The notes: generated by a model from the sequence alone, not told the origin. A stretch of DNA of 64,000 nt from Polaribacter sp. Q13 (GCF_016858305.2 NZ_CP074436.1:3864001-3928000), one strand, 5' to 3'. Counted from the first letter of the stretch, positions 51,765 through 60,791 are shown. Translations and numbers: made by a program.

Positions 51765-52805
51765 ATGAATTCAGTAAAATATATTAGTGTTTCTTTTCTT
51801 CTGTTAGGATCTTTAACCATGAGTTATGGGCAACAGCATAGTACTACAGATTCTAAAGAGAGTATGGTGGTAATGAGTGAAGCCGATATTATATCTTTAA
51901 CTAGTAAATTAAGGATTTACAAAAAAGAAAAAGCTTTAAGAAAGAATGCTAAAATACAATTAACTAAAGTAAAGGATACTGTTTTAACGAGTGGTAAAGC
52001 GTCTAATTTTGAATTAGATTATTTAAGAAGTAAGATGGCACAATTAGAAAATCGCTTAAATAATCAAAATAATAGTAACCAAAATTCTAATACTACTGAT
52101 TTACAATCTTCAGAATTAGGAAATCTTAGGTTAGAGGTTCGTCAATTAAGACTTGCATTATTGCAGCAACAATCTAGTAATGGTAAAAATAATGTAGTTT
52201 ATTTACCACCTTCTAATAATATTAAACCTATTGTACAACCAATTGTACAGCCTTTTTTACTACCTAAAGAAATTGTAAGAGAACAAACTTCTGTTAATTC
52301 TGTTATTGTACAACAAAAACTAGATTCGCTTTATGGCGTGTTAGATGGTTTTAAACAATCAGAAAACAATAATTATACTAATAATTTTGATGCAATTCAG
52401 TTAAGAATACAAGAGTTGAAAAACGAGATGGCTAAAAATAAAGAACTACCTACTACTTATGAGAACTTAGTTGCTAAGTATAAAAATTATAAACAAGACA
52501 TTTATTTTGCAGATAACTCAAAGGATTTAAATAGTAAATCTTTACAAGTGGTATATGATTTGTATGCTATTTTAGAGGTAAATGAAAATTTAGATGTATT
52601 GGTTAAAGGTTTTGCTAGTAATAAAGGCAATGCAATCTATAACGAAAACCTATCTATGCAACGTACAGAAGCCGTTAAAAAAGCTTTAATGTTAAGAGGA
52701 GTGCATCCAACTAGAGTGTTAACACAATATCATGGTATAGATTATAGTACACAAAATAATTCTAAAGCAAGAAGGGCAGAGGTTTCTTTTTTGGTAAGAA
52801 AATAA
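51765..52805 (+). CDS. OmpA-family protein
   Basis: 346 residues: signal peptide (ending MSYGQ), a long helical/coiled middle rich in Asn and Gln (about 40-220, SKMAQLENRLNNQNNSNQNS-like), then an OmpA C-terminal peptidoglycan-binding domain (about 230-345). That domain has DIYFADNSKDLNSKS, LVKGFASNKGNAIYNENLSMQRTEAV and RRAEVSFLV. No barrel precedes it, so it is a periplasmic peptidoglycan anchor; it may partner the divergent outer-membrane protein, with which it shares the regulatory region. Confidence 0.88.
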   Translation: MNSVKYISVSFLLLGSLTMSYGQQHSTTDSKESMVVMSEADIISLTSKLRIYKKEKALRKNAKIQLTKVKDTVLTSGKASNFELDYLRSKMAQLENRLNNQNNSNQNSNTTDLQSSELGNLRLEVRQLRLALLQQQSSNGKNNVVYLPPSNNIKPIVQPIVQPFLLPKEIVREQTSVNSVIVQQKLDSLYGVLDGFKQSENNNYTNNFDAIQLRIQELKNEMAKNKELPTTYENLVAKYKNYKQDIYFADNSKDLNSKSLQVVYDLYAILEVNENLDVLVKGFASNKGNAIYNENLSMQRTEAVKKALMLRGVHPTRVLTQYHGIDYSTQNNSKARRAEVSFLVRK

Positions 52806-52834
52806 TAGCAGTAAATGCTAAGTGTAATTTATAC

Positions 52835-53212
52835 TTAGGATCTCTTTCTTTTCTGAATATATTTTTCGATAATTAAGATGGTGATAACTCCAAAAGTATA
52901 AGCAACTAAATCGCCAATACTAAAAGAAGTACCCATTATAATTTTTAGCATTTTTGAATATGCAGCGGGAAAGTTGTTTTGTAAATCTGATAGTTGTAGA
53001 AATTCAATCAAAAAAGAAATAGCGAACGTTACTAAGATTGCTTTTTCTAGTGATATTTTAAGGATTGCTTTTATAAAGGTATATACTAACATAACTGCTA
53101 GATAATCGCCAATAGTATGTCTTAAAAAACCAGAAGAATACTTTGCAATGAGTATTTCTGTGATGAATAAGATTGAAAAATAGGTAAAATACTTTAGATT
53201 GAATTGTATCAT
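52835..53212 (-). CDS. DUF2809 membrane protein
   Basis: 125 residues with four hydrophobic segments and the DUF2809 pattern (FLRHTIGDYLAVMLVYTFIKA, FLIEFLQLSDLQ...GTSFSIGDLVAYTFGV). Function unknown. It lies 63 bases before the creD gene end and is on the same strand. Confidence 0.82.
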   Translation of the reverse strand: MIQFNLKYFTYFSILFITEILIAKYSSGFLRHTIGDYLAVMLVYTFIKAILKISLEKAILVTFAISFLIEFLQLSDLQNNFPAAYSKMLKIIMGTSFSIGDLVAYTFGVITILIIEKYIQKRKRS

Positions 53213-53275
53213 GATTTTATTTTAATAAGAGCAAAGCCTCTAATAGTTAGAAGCTTTGTTCAAATGGTTCCATTT

Positions 53276-54664
53276 CTAATTATTTTCCCAATCTATTTTT
53301 CTTGAAGCATACATTACAGCTGCAAGAATTGTAAATAAGCCTATACTTCCCACTAATAACGCATAATTCTCTAGTTGAATAATAACAAAAATAAAGGTGT
53401 ATAATGCTGTTAAAGAAACTCCAATAAAAACAGGGAACTTAATGTTTTTTAGGATAGATTTTGAGTATAAAGTAATCAATGTTACTACGGCTACTCCCGC
53501 AATTAAATATGCTTTTAAGTAACTACTATGTTCAGAAATGGAGATTAATAGTGTGTAAAACATCGTCAATGCAATACCAATCATTAAGTACTGAAACGGA
53601 TGGATGTTTATCTTGCTCATAGATTGTATTAAAAAGAAAATTAAGAACGTTAGCCCAATCACTAAAAAGCCATATTTAGCAGAACGCTCGCTTTTTTGAT
53701 ATTCATCTACAGGAATTAAAAAATTTACACCAAAAGCATAGTTTTTTAAATTAGGAATACCGTTAAAGTATTGTTGAGAAAAGGGTCTGTTAATATCTAA
53801 AATTTTCCATTTTGCATTAAAACCTGTTTCCGTTATTTTATCTGAATTATGGGGTAAGTATTCTCCAATAAAATTAGCCGTTTTCCAATCAGAATTTATG
53901 GTTACATCGGTTTCTTGTCCTATCGGAATAAAACGAATCTGTTTGCTTCCTTTCATATGTATAGTCATAGAAAAAGGAGTTTCTTTTCCGTTAGGTGCAT
54001 CTAAAAGTTGTAAATTATTACTCTCTAACTCGTTTAATTCTACATAATTGTTGTTGTATAATTTTTGCGAATTAGCATCTTTAAAATTCTTAGAGGTTAA
54101 CTGATATTTATTTTTATTAAACTGAATTTCAAATAAGCTCGACGCTCCTTTTAAGTTAGAAGACTGCATAATAACCCTTGTTTTATTCCAAAGAATATCT
54201 TCATCTTTAATTTCTATTTCAGAAAAATCAGGTTTAGAAAAACTACCGTTTAGCGCAATGCTACTTTTGTAGACTGCAGTTTTATAGATTCCTCTGGTTT
54301 TTTCTTCTGGATTGATCGTCGAATTAATTACCAATTTTTGAGGAAAAAAATGGGCATATTTTATTTTTGTAATCGTTTCTTTCTGTACTTCTTTAGTTGT
54401 TGGATTAGTAATTGTTTTTTCGAAATAAGTTTTATAAGGTACTTTTAAAATAGGACCATAAATCATCACTTCTTCTCCCCATTTTTGATTGATCTCACTC
54501 ACAACTTCTTGTTGTCTTAACTTCCTTTCATTAATTAAACTTTTAATATAAGAAAGCGGAATCATTAAAACCACAATTAAAACTCCTACCATTAGCATTC
54601 TTGCCGTAATTGATGTTTTTGCCCATCTACCAAATTTTCCTTGTTGCTGATTGTTCGTTTCCAT
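53276..54664 (-). CDS. creD: CreD-family inner-membrane protein
   Basis: 462 residues. One N-terminal segment (ITARMLMVGVLIVVLMIPLSYIKSLI), a large periplasmic domain with EINQKWGEEVMIYGPILKVPY, and at the end six membrane segments with the CreD hallmark PVDEYQKSERSAKYGFLVIGLTFLIFFL and QYLMIGIALTMFYTLLISISEH. CreD is induced by the CreBC response in enterobacteria; here a small winged-helix regulator gene lies upstream in the same direction, with a membrane protein gene between. Confidence 0.92.
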   Translation of the reverse strand: METNNQQQGKFGRWAKTSITARMLMVGVLIVVLMIPLSYIKSLINERKLRQQEVVSEINQKWGEEVMIYGPILKVPYKTYFEKTITNPTTKEVQKETITKIKYAHFFPQKLVINSTINPEEKTRGIYKTAVYKSSIALNGSFSKPDFSEIEIKDEDILWNKTRVIMQSSNLKGASSLFEIQFNKNKYQLTSKNFKDANSQKLYNNNYVELNELESNNLQLLDAPNGKETPFSMTIHMKGSKQIRFIPIGQETDVTINSDWKTANFIGEYLPHNSDKITETGFNAKWKILDINRPFSQQYFNGIPNLKNYAFGVNFLIPVDEYQKSERSAKYGFLVIGLTFLIFFLIQSMSKINIHPFQYLMIGIALTMFYTLLISISEHSSYLKAYLIAGVAVVTLITLYSKSILKNIKFPVFIGVSLTALYTFIFVIIQLENYALLVGSIGLFTILAAVMYASRKIDWENN

Positions 54665-54677
54665 AGTTATTGAATTT

Positions 54678-55085
54678 TTATAATTTGTTGTTTTTATATT
54701 GATTAATTTTTGTTCCGATTACATAAACAAAAGAAGTTATGATACCAGAAAAAAGAAGTCCTGTTATAAATGAAAAATTTCTACCAGTATCTGAAATAAC
54801 ATTTCTCATGGCAATATTAAATTCAGGAGTGATTTCTGCTGTATTAAAGTTTCCATCTTTGTTTAAATCAAAACTTTGTAAAAGTATATTCGTGGAATAA
54901 TGAGTATACGTTGCATTGCCAACAATGAGTAAATAGATGCAAAAAAATAGAATGACACTGATCCAAAACACTTTGTTTTTATCATTTATAAATAGTTTTT
55001 TCCTTTTATAAAAAAGTATTCCCAAAATTAGAATAGAGATTATTGTGGGAATAATTAAATGGTATGGTAAGCTTATTTCTTTCAT
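54678..55085 (-). CDS. small membrane protein with an EF-hand-like loop
   Basis: 135 residues with three hydrophobic segments and, in an extracytoplasmic loop, DLNKDGNFNTAEITPEF: the DxNxDGxFxxxE spacing of a calcium-binding EF-hand (about residues 72-83). It lies 13 bases before creD on the same strand. Function unknown; calcium binding is inferred only from the motif. Confidence 0.7.
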   Translation of the reverse strand: MKEISLPYHLIIPTIISILILGILFYKRKKLFINDKNKVFWISVILFFCIYLLIVGNATYTHYSTNILLQSFDLNKDGNFNTAEITPEFNIAMRNVISDTGRNFSFITGLLFSGIITSFVYVIGTKINQYKNNKL

Positions 55086-55142
55086 GTTATTATGTTTTTA
55101 AAAGAACTTTGAAATTCAAAGTAAGTATGTAAAAAAATAGCT

Positions 55143-55439
55143 TTATTTGTTTTTAATTAATTTTTCTAGTGCTTCAATGTGTTTTTTAAACTCCATTCTT
55201 CCTAAATCGGTAGCCAAATATTTGGTGTTTGGTTTTCTGCCAATAAATTGTTTCTCTACTTTTATAAAATCGACTTTTTCTAATGCTTTTGTATGACTTG
55301 CTAAATTTCCATCTGTGGCACCTAATAATTCTTTTAAAGTATTAAAATCCGCATATTCATTCACCATTAAAACAGACATAATACCTAGTCGTATTCGATG
55401 ATCAAAAGCTTTATTTATATTTAGAATAATATTTTTCAA
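55143..55439 (-). CDS. winged-helix transcriptional regulator
   Basis: 98 residues with a MarR/ArsR-like winged helix: DHRIRLGIMSVLMVNEYADFNTLKELLGATDGNLASHTKALEKVDFIKVEKQFIGRKPNTKYLATDLGRMEFKKH, matching small regulators (HTH_34/'winged helix DNA-binding') found next to creD in Bacteroidota. No ligand-binding domain. It probably controls the cluster, whose other members are membrane proteins. Confidence 0.88.
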   Translation of the reverse strand: MKNIILNINKAFDHRIRLGIMSVLMVNEYADFNTLKELLGATDGNLASHTKALEKVDFIKVEKQFIGRKPNTKYLATDLGRMEFKKHIEALEKLIKNK

Positions 55440-55462
55440 AAGAACTTATTTAGGTTATAAAA

Positions 55463-56074
55463 CTATTGTTTTCTGTCGTATTTAAAATACATAATTGTAC
55501 CATAAATAATATGCATTACTCCAAAACCAATTACCCAAAACCAAAAACCGGAACCAGGATATAAAGCCGCTAGGAGGCCTAAAATTATTTCTGAATATCC
55601 TAAGTATTTTATATCACCTAAAGTATATTTTGATGCGCTTACTAGTGCCAATCCATAAAAAAGTAACATTAAAGCACCTGTACTGCCATACTTTTGTTGA
55701 TTTAAAATAATGATAATGTATATAGCTCCAGTAACTAATGGGGTTATAAAGTTTAGTAACAATCTATGGGTTAATGGATTCCAAATTTTTTCATTATTAT
55801 GTTTCGCTTTTCTTGTGGTTAAAAAAATTGCGGTACCAACACTTAGAGCACCAACCAAAAGCAAGTCTATAAGAACCAACCGAAACACTCCTCCATCTAA
55901 AATGAGGTAATTTCTTTCACTTTTTTCTATCAACCAATATGCGTAACCTGCACCAATTAAAGCGTAAATCCCTGCTAAAATACCAGACAAACCACTTAAT
56001 GAAATAAATTTTGATGATTTACTCATTAAGTTTTTAATTTCTGATAGGTCTTTTAAATAATCTTTTTGACTCAT
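55463..56074 (-). CDS. six-segment membrane protein of the creD cluster
   Basis: 203 residues with six hydrophobic segments (for example ISLSGLSGILAGIYALIGAGYAYWLI and YSEIILGLLAALYPGSGFWFWVIGFGVMHIIYGTIMYF). I do not know the family. It starts just upstream of the regulator gene on the same strand (23 bases apart), so it belongs to this operon. The N-terminal soluble part (SQKDYLKDLSEIKNLMSKSSKF) resembles a short helical cap seen in such operons. Confidence 0.7.
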   Translation of the reverse strand: MSQKDYLKDLSEIKNLMSKSSKFISLSGLSGILAGIYALIGAGYAYWLIEKSERNYLILDGGVFRLVLIDLLLVGALSVGTAIFLTTRKAKHNNEKIWNPLTHRLLLNFITPLVTGAIYIIIILNQQKYGSTGALMLLFYGLALVSASKYTLGDIKYLGYSEIILGLLAALYPGSGFWFWVIGFGVMHIIYGTIMYFKYDRKQ

Positions 56075-56191
56075 TTCTTAAAGAACTTTGAATTGCAAAG
56101 TAAATTATAAAAATTATAGTACGCAATTAAAATTGTAAAAACTTTTAGAATCAGTTTAAAAAATAAAAAAGGATGTAAAATTAATGAAACA

Positions 56192-56746
56192 TTATTTTGC
56201 TATAAATCCATATGTAACATGAACTATTGCAATAATAGATATCGCAGAAGACCAATAACTAGGGATTAAAAAGCATAAAACACCTAAAAGAACACACAAA
56301 CTTGCCAATACTAATAAGTCTTTACTTTCTTTATTTTTAAATAAAAACAAGAAAACACCATATAAAACAAGGAAAGTAGAAGTTAGGTAATTGATAAAGC
56401 CTAGATTCATTAAAATAATTAATATAGTAGAGATGATTATAATACCAAGAATATATTTTTTAAAAGCAGCTTTTGTTTTTGCATTCCAAAGTTGATGTTG
56501 TAACTTTTTAGCATTCCTTTTTCCGAAAAAAAATAAGGTAAAAGAAGAAAGGAGAAAAACCAAAAATAAAATCGATATTACTATAGTTTTTATGCTCTCT
56601 GGAGACGTTTTTGCCAACGGACTTTCTTCAATAATAGTACTATCTAAAATTGTCTTTATAAAATGATTGCTTATAAAAAAGTAAGCTCCAATAAGAATAC
56701 TTGTATATCCTTTTAAAGAGAAATTAATTTTAATATTATCGTTCAT
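56192..56746 (-). CDS. membrane protein, first gene of the leftward cluster
   Basis: 184 residues with five or six hydrophobic segments (YTSILIGAYFFISNHFI, IVISILFLVFLLSSFTLFFFG, and IISTILIILMNLGFINYLT). It shares no recognised domain and may be a distant relative of the neighbouring six-segment protein (both end with WSSAISIIAIVHVTYG / FWFWVIGFGVMHIIYG). It is divergent from the DUF1801 gene. Confidence 0.65.
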   Translation of the reverse strand: MNDNIKINFSLKGYTSILIGAYFFISNHFIKTILDSTIIEESPLAKTSPESIKTIVISILFLVFLLSSFTLFFFGKRNAKKLQHQLWNAKTKAAFKKYILGIIIISTILIILMNLGFINYLTSTFLVLYGVFLFLFKNKESKDLLVLASLCVLLGVLCFLIPSYWSSAISIIAIVHVTYGFIAK

Positions 56747-56794
56747 ATAACTTTTATTTACCTGTAATTTTTTAACTTTCGCGAATATACAAAA

Positions 56795-57166
56795 ATGAAA
56801 CCTGCAGAAGAATACATTTTAAAGCAACAAGAACCTTTCAAATCCATTTTAATGCATTTGCAGATTTTAATTGAAACTAATTTCCCAGAAGTAGATTTAC
56901 AATTTAAATGGAAAATGCCTTTTTATTATTTAGATGAAAAGCCATTTTGTTATTTAAATCCTTCAAAGAAAAAAGGGTATGTAGATGTAGGTTTTTGGGT
57001 TTCTGCTCATTTAACAAAATACAATGAGTATTTAATTTTAGAAAACAGAAAAGTTATAAAGTCCTTACGATATTGGACTATAGATGATATTAATGAAGAA
57101 ATTTTACTATCAGTTTTAGAGGAAGCGCATCAACTTAAAGAAAAAGGGTTTTATAAGAGAAAATAA
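56795..57166 (+). CDS. DUF1801 family protein
   Basis: 123 residues with the DUF1801 pattern: PEVDLQFKWKMPFYYLDEKPFCYLNPSKKKGYVDVGFW, the KMPFY and FWV positions typical for this small family related to YdhG-like proteins. Function unknown. It ends at a bidirectional terminator before the structured RNA copy. Confidence 0.85.
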   Translation: MKPAEEYILKQQEPFKSILMHLQILIETNFPEVDLQFKWKMPFYYLDEKPFCYLNPSKKKGYVDVGFWVSAHLTKYNEYLILENRKVIKSLRYWTIDDINEEILLSVLEEAHQLKEKGFYKRK

Positions 57167-57187
57167 TTTTAGAAAGGATTAAAAAAC

Positions 57188-57216
57188 CCTACAAGATCAA
57201 AAAATGACCTTGTAGG
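57188..57216 (+). terminator. terminator of the DUF1801 gene
   Basis: CCTACAAG (57188-57195) with CTTGTAGG (57209-57216), plus inner TCA/TGA pairs, followed by A/T-rich sequence. The T-run is short, so it is of medium strength. Confidence 0.6.
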
Positions 57217-57252
57217 ATTTATGTAATTATTTTTTATGGATACTGAGTAAGC

Positions 57253-57374
57253 GCGTTAAGGATTGAACCTTTCGACTACGCTCAAGACAGGCTCAATGTT
57301 TGAGCTCTTTTTTGAGATGCTGATTTTTATCAGCACGAAGAAAAAGCGAGTAGAGAAAGCCTGTTAAAACGCCC
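57253..57374 (+). ncRNA. second copy of the structured RNA (Flavo-1-like candidate)
   Basis: Starts GCGTTAAGGATTGAACC and ends GAAAGCCTGTTAAAACGCCC, the same frame as the RNA before ssrA (42930-43024). The variable interior is longer: it holds a TTCGACTACGCTC...GACAGGCTC repeat, a GCTGATTTTTATCAGC hairpin and a GAGCTCTTTTTTGAG dyad. The outer pairing GCGTT/AACGC is kept. It is convergent with kdsA. The family name is from memory; homology between the two copies is seen directly. Confidence 0.6.
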
Positions 57375-57388
57375 AAAAAACAGCTCTT

Positions 57389-58207
57389 TTATAAACTATT
57401 TATCGTTTTTCTAATAGCAACTAGATTAGTTAACAAACCTTCTAAATTGTCTAAATGTAGCATGTTTGCTCCATCACTTTTTGCATTTGCAGGATCAAAA
57501 TGAGTTTCAATAAATAATCCATCCACGTTATTTACAATTCCGGCTCTAGCAATCGTTTCTATCATATCTGGTCTTCCGCCTGTAACACCTACTTCTTGAT
57601 TTGGTTGTTGTAAAGAGTGTGTAACATCTAAAATTGTAGGTGCAAACTTTCTCATTTCCGGAATTCCTCTAAAATCTACAATCATGTCTTGGTAGCCAAA
57701 CATGGTGCCTCTATCGGTAATCCACGCTTTTTCAGAACCAGCATCTTTTACTTTTTGAACTGCATGTTTCATTGCTCCAGGACTCATAAATTGCCCTTTT
57801 TTAAGATTGACAACCTTACCCGTTTGTGCAGCAGCTACCACTAAGTCTGTCTGACGAACTAAAAAAGCAGGAATCTGTAAAACATCTACATATTCTGCTG
57901 CTTTTATAGCATCTGAAACTTCATGAATATCGGTAACAGTGGGTACATTAAAAGTCTCAGAAACTTTACGTAAAATTTTTAAGGCTTTTTTATCTCCAAT
58001 TCCTGTAAAACTATCAATTCTACTTCTGTTTGCTTTTTTAAAACTTCCTTTAAAAATATAAGGAATTTCTAGCTTATCTGTAATTGTAAGTACTTTTTCG
58101 GCAATTCTCATTGCCATTTCTTCACTCTCTATGGCACAAGGACCTGCAAGCAAAAAAAAGTTATTTGAGTTTAAGTGTTTTATGTTTGGTATAAGAGATA
58201 AATCCAT
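57389..58207 (-). CDS. kdsA: 3-deoxy-8-phosphooctulonate synthase
   Basis: 272 residues from the ATG at 58205-58207; an in-frame TTG six codons upstream is not needed. It condenses phosphoenolpyruvate with arabinose 5-phosphate, the committed step of Kdo synthesis for lipopolysaccharide. Motifs: NFFLLAGPCAIES, FKGSFKKANRSRIDSFTG, PTVTDIHE, LQIPAFLVRQTDLV, NLKKGQFMSPGAMKHAV, MIVDFRGIPEM, GRPDMIETIARAGI and the end FIETHFDPANAKSDG. It is single in this window. Confidence 0.96.
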   Translation of the reverse strand: MDLSLIPNIKHLNSNNFFLLAGPCAIESEEMAMRIAEKVLTITDKLEIPYIFKGSFKKANRSRIDSFTGIGDKKALKILRKVSETFNVPTVTDIHEVSDAIKAAEYVDVLQIPAFLVRQTDLVVAAAQTGKVVNLKKGQFMSPGAMKHAVQKVKDAGSEKAWITDRGTMFGYQDMIVDFRGIPEMRKFAPTILDVTHSLQQPNQEVGVTGGRPDMIETIARAGIVNNVDGLFIETHFDPANAKSDGANMLHLDNLEGLLTNLVAIRKTINSL

Positions 58208-58274
58208 TTTATATATTTTCAACAAAAATACGAAATAAATTTAGCTATATTTAAACTTTTAAAACTCAATTAGA

Positions 58275-59264
58275 ATGAAGAAAATCAACTTAGTTTATGT
58301 CCTTTTATTTGCAATTATTTTTTCTTGTAAAGAAAGTGCGAAAGTAGTTAAAACGAATAAAAAGGTTGCAGTTATAGATTCTATTACAGTAAAAAAACAT
58401 CTTTATACCTTAGCGGCTGATGATATGGAAGGTAGAAAGACCAGAACTGCAGGAATTGAAAAAGCCGCAAAATATATAGAAAATGAATTTAAAAGAATTG
58501 GGTTAACTACTTATGATACTTTAAAAGATTACAGACAGACTTTTACATTTACAGACAAAAGTTCTAAAAAAGAAATAACAACCAGTAATATTATTGGTGT
58601 TTTGGAAGGGAAATCTAAGAAAAATGAAATTGTAATTATTTCTGCGCATTACGATCATTTGGGGGTTAAAATTAAAGAAGGGCAATTAGATAGTATTTAT
58701 AATGGTGCTAATGATGATGCTTCTGGTGTAACCGGAGTTTTAGCTTTGGCAGAATATTTTAAAGAGAAAGCAAATAATGAAAGAACGATTCTTTTTGTTG
58801 CTTTTACTGGTGAAGAATTAGGCTTAATAGGTTCTACTTATTTTGGAAAAGGAATTGACGCTACTAAATTTGTAGCAGGTATTAATCTAGAAATGATAGG
58901 GAAAGTACCAAGTTTTGGTCCAAATACGGCGTGGTTAACAGGTTTTGAAAGATCTGATTTTGGTAAAATTATTCAGAAGAATTTAGAGGGAACCGGCTAT
59001 CAACTATTTGCAGATCCGTATAAAAAGTTTAATTTGTTTTTTAGATCAGACAATGCTTCCTTGGCAAGGTTAGGGGTGCCTTCTCATACTTTTTCTACAA
59101 CACCAATAGATGTTGATAAAGATTATCATCAGGTTTCTGATGAAGTAGAAACTCTAGATATGGCTGTAATTACAGAAACGATTAAGGCTGTTGCAAAAGG
59201 AACTGAGAGTATTATTAGTGGAAAAGATACTCCTACGAGAGTTGTAATTAAAGAGAATAAATAA
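58275..59264 (+). CDS. M28-family zinc aminopeptidase lipoprotein
   Basis: 329 residues. Lipobox IIFSC (Cys18) follows the signal peptide. The peptidase domain shows VIISAHYDHLG (zinc His), NGANDDASGVTGVLALAEYF (bridging Asp), FTGEELGLIGSTYF (catalytic and metal Glu), NLEMIGK and the final zinc His in DKDYHQVSDEVETLD. It probably trims peptides in the periplasm or at the outer membrane. It is followed by a DUF4136 lipoprotein gene after 8 bases. Confidence 0.92.
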   Translation: MKKINLVYVLLFAIIFSCKESAKVVKTNKKVAVIDSITVKKHLYTLAADDMEGRKTRTAGIEKAAKYIENEFKRIGLTTYDTLKDYRQTFTFTDKSSKKEITTSNIIGVLEGKSKKNEIVIISAHYDHLGVKIKEGQLDSIYNGANDDASGVTGVLALAEYFKEKANNERTILFVAFTGEELGLIGSTYFGKGIDATKFVAGINLEMIGKVPSFGPNTAWLTGFERSDFGKIIQKNLEGTGYQLFADPYKKFNLFFRSDNASLARLGVPSHTFSTTPIDVDKDYHQVSDEVETLDMAVITETIKAVAKGTESIISGKDTPTRVVIKENK

Positions 59265-59272
59265 AATTTGTT

Positions 59273-59788
59273 ATGAAGAAAGTACGATACTTCTTTTTGT
59301 TTTTATTGATGAGTTGCTCAACTTCTAAAGTAATTACAGATTATGATGATAATACGAATTTTAAGCAATACAAAACCTATGCTTTTTTTGATGATATTGG
59401 CGCAGGTTTAAATGAGTTTGATGTAAATAGGAGCGCAGACGCCATATTTTCAGAAATGGAATCACTTGGTTTTAAAGAGACAGAAACGCCTGATTTTTAT
59501 ATCAATTTAAAAGCAAAAACTACTGAAGCTAAAGTTACAAATACCATAGCAATTGGTTTAGGAAGTGGAGGTAGAAATGGTGGTTTAGGAGTTTCTGGCG
59601 GAATTCCGATTGGTGGAAAAAAGCTAGATGAAGAAATTACTTTAGAGTTCGTAGATGCTAAAACCAATGAATTATTTTGGGAAGGTATTTTAACATCCAC
59701 CATAAAGGAGAAAAGAAATCCAGCAAAAAGAATACTTTATTTTAAAGAAATAGTGCATAAAATATTACAAAGTTATCCTCTCAAATAA
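59273..59788 (+). CDS. DUF4136 lipoprotein
   Basis: 171 residues. Lipobox LLMSC (Cys15), then DYDDNTNFKQYKTYAFFDD, ADAIFSEMESLGFKE and a Gly-rich loop (GLGSGGRNGGLGVSGGIPIGG) followed by LEFVDAKTNELFWEGILTS, the DUF4136 pattern. Function unknown. It belongs with the M28 peptidase in one transcript by spacing. Confidence 0.88.
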   Translation: MKKVRYFFLFLLMSCSTSKVITDYDDNTNFKQYKTYAFFDDIGAGLNEFDVNRSADAIFSEMESLGFKETETPDFYINLKAKTTEAKVTNTIAIGLGSGGRNGGLGVSGGIPIGGKKLDEEITLEFVDAKTNELFWEGILTSTIKEKRNPAKRILYFKEIVHKILQSYPLK

Positions 59789-59795
59789 ATAATTA

Positions 59796-60141
59796 ATGGC
59801 ATTTAGTAGATAGAGTTTCTCAATTTTTAACTGAAAAGAGTATTGCTTTTATTACAAAAAAAATGATGGGAGGTTTATTATTTATGGTAGATGATAAAAT
59901 GTATGTTGCTGTAATGAAAGAAGAAATTATGGCTCGTATTAATCCAAATATTTATGATGAATCTATAGAAAAGGAGGGGTGTAATAAAATGAATTTTACA
60001 GGAAAACCGATGAAAGGTTTTGTGTTTCTCTCTGAAGAAGCGGTAGATTTAGATGATGATTTAAACTATTGGTTGCAATTAGCTTTAGATTTTAATCCGC
60101 TTGCCAAAGCGAGTAAAAAAATAAAATCCTCTAAAAATTAA
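59796..60141 (+). pseudogene. TfoX N-terminal-domain gene, 5' end frameshifted
   Basis: From 59801 the downstream frame reads VDRVSQFLTEKSIAFITKKMMGGLLFMVDDKMYVAV...MNFTGKPMKGFVFL, a TfoX-N domain. The natural ATG at 59796, encoding MAFS, is in another frame and reaches a stop after five codons. The two frames join across TTTAGT; removal of about 11 bases between two TTTAGT repeats would explain it, since homologues usually have a few more residues there. In the good frame the first ATG is 59863, inside the conserved KKMMGG motif. So the gene is probably inactive unless a non-ATG start is used. The end of the gene is intact (KKIKSSKN). Confidence 0.7.
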
Positions 60142-60157
60142 TTTAGAGGATTTTTTA
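60122..60157. terminator. terminator after the TfoX-like gene
   Basis: AAATCCTCTAAA pairs with TTTAGAGGATTT, followed by T on the plus strand and preceded by A-rich sequence on the other side. The stem overlaps the last codons of the TfoX-like frame. Confidence 0.85.
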
Positions 60158-60175
60158 ATATAATAAATTTCCTAT

Positions 60176-60622
60176 TTAGAATTGATATCTAACAGCTAAA
60201 GATATATCAGAATTTACACCGCTTAAGCCACCTGCAATACCTACTTCTGGTCTATAATCTAGAGATACTAAAATTGGTGCATCAAAATTATATTCAATAC
60301 CAACAACCCCAGCACCATAAATTCCGGTACCACTAGCAGAAACAATTCCACCACCAAAACCAGCGTACCAATTAAATTTATCTTCTAGATTCCAAACCCA
60401 TTGATATAAACCAGTAGCTTTAAAATCAGCAAATTCGTTAGCTAAACCTAAATCTACTTCTAAACGGTTGTTGGCTCCTAATGCTTTTTGATAAGAGATT
60501 TCTCCACCCACTCCATTTCCTCCACTAAAACGAAGTCCAATTGCATTATCTGAAATGTCTTGAGCATTTACAGAAAATGCTCCAACTATTAAAAGACCGA
60601 TAATTAAAAGTGTTTTTTTCAT
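60176..60622 (-). CDS. small outer-membrane beta-barrel protein (paralogue A)
   Basis: 148 residues with a signal peptide (ending FSVNAQ) and a mature barrel made of alternating strands (LRFSGGNGVGGEISYQKAL, WYAGFGGGIVSASGTGIYGAGVVGIEYNF, ISLAVRYQF). It is clearly related to the next upstream gene (60792-61238): both share NRLEVNLG/NRLEVDLG, FKATGLYQW and the barrel turns. Function unknown. Confidence 0.85.
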   Translation of the reverse strand: MKKTLLIIGLLIVGAFSVNAQDISDNAIGLRFSGGNGVGGEISYQKALGANNRLEVDLGLANEFADFKATGLYQWVWNLEDKFNWYAGFGGGIVSASGTGIYGAGVVGIEYNFDAPILVSLDYRPEVGIAGGLSGVNSDISLAVRYQF

Positions 60623-60742
60623 GTTTTTATGTGTTTTTTATTGAAGGTCAAAGTTATATTTATTAATTCATCTTTATGATCTTTATCTATTGAAATATGA
60701 ACTCAAAAGATATTTTTACCAACAAAAAATAATTGCGTAATA

Positions 60743-60772
60743 AACCCTTCTAATAGTTAAATTAGAAGGGTT
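60743..60772 (-). terminator. dyad after the upstream paralogue
   Basis: AACCCTTCTAAT (60743-60754) with ATTAGAAGGGTT (60761-60772), a perfect 12-bp stem. On the minus strand it follows the 60792-61238 gene by about 20 bases; the T-tract is weak. Confidence 0.65.
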
Positions 60773-60791
60773 ATAAAGTAAAATTTATGTT

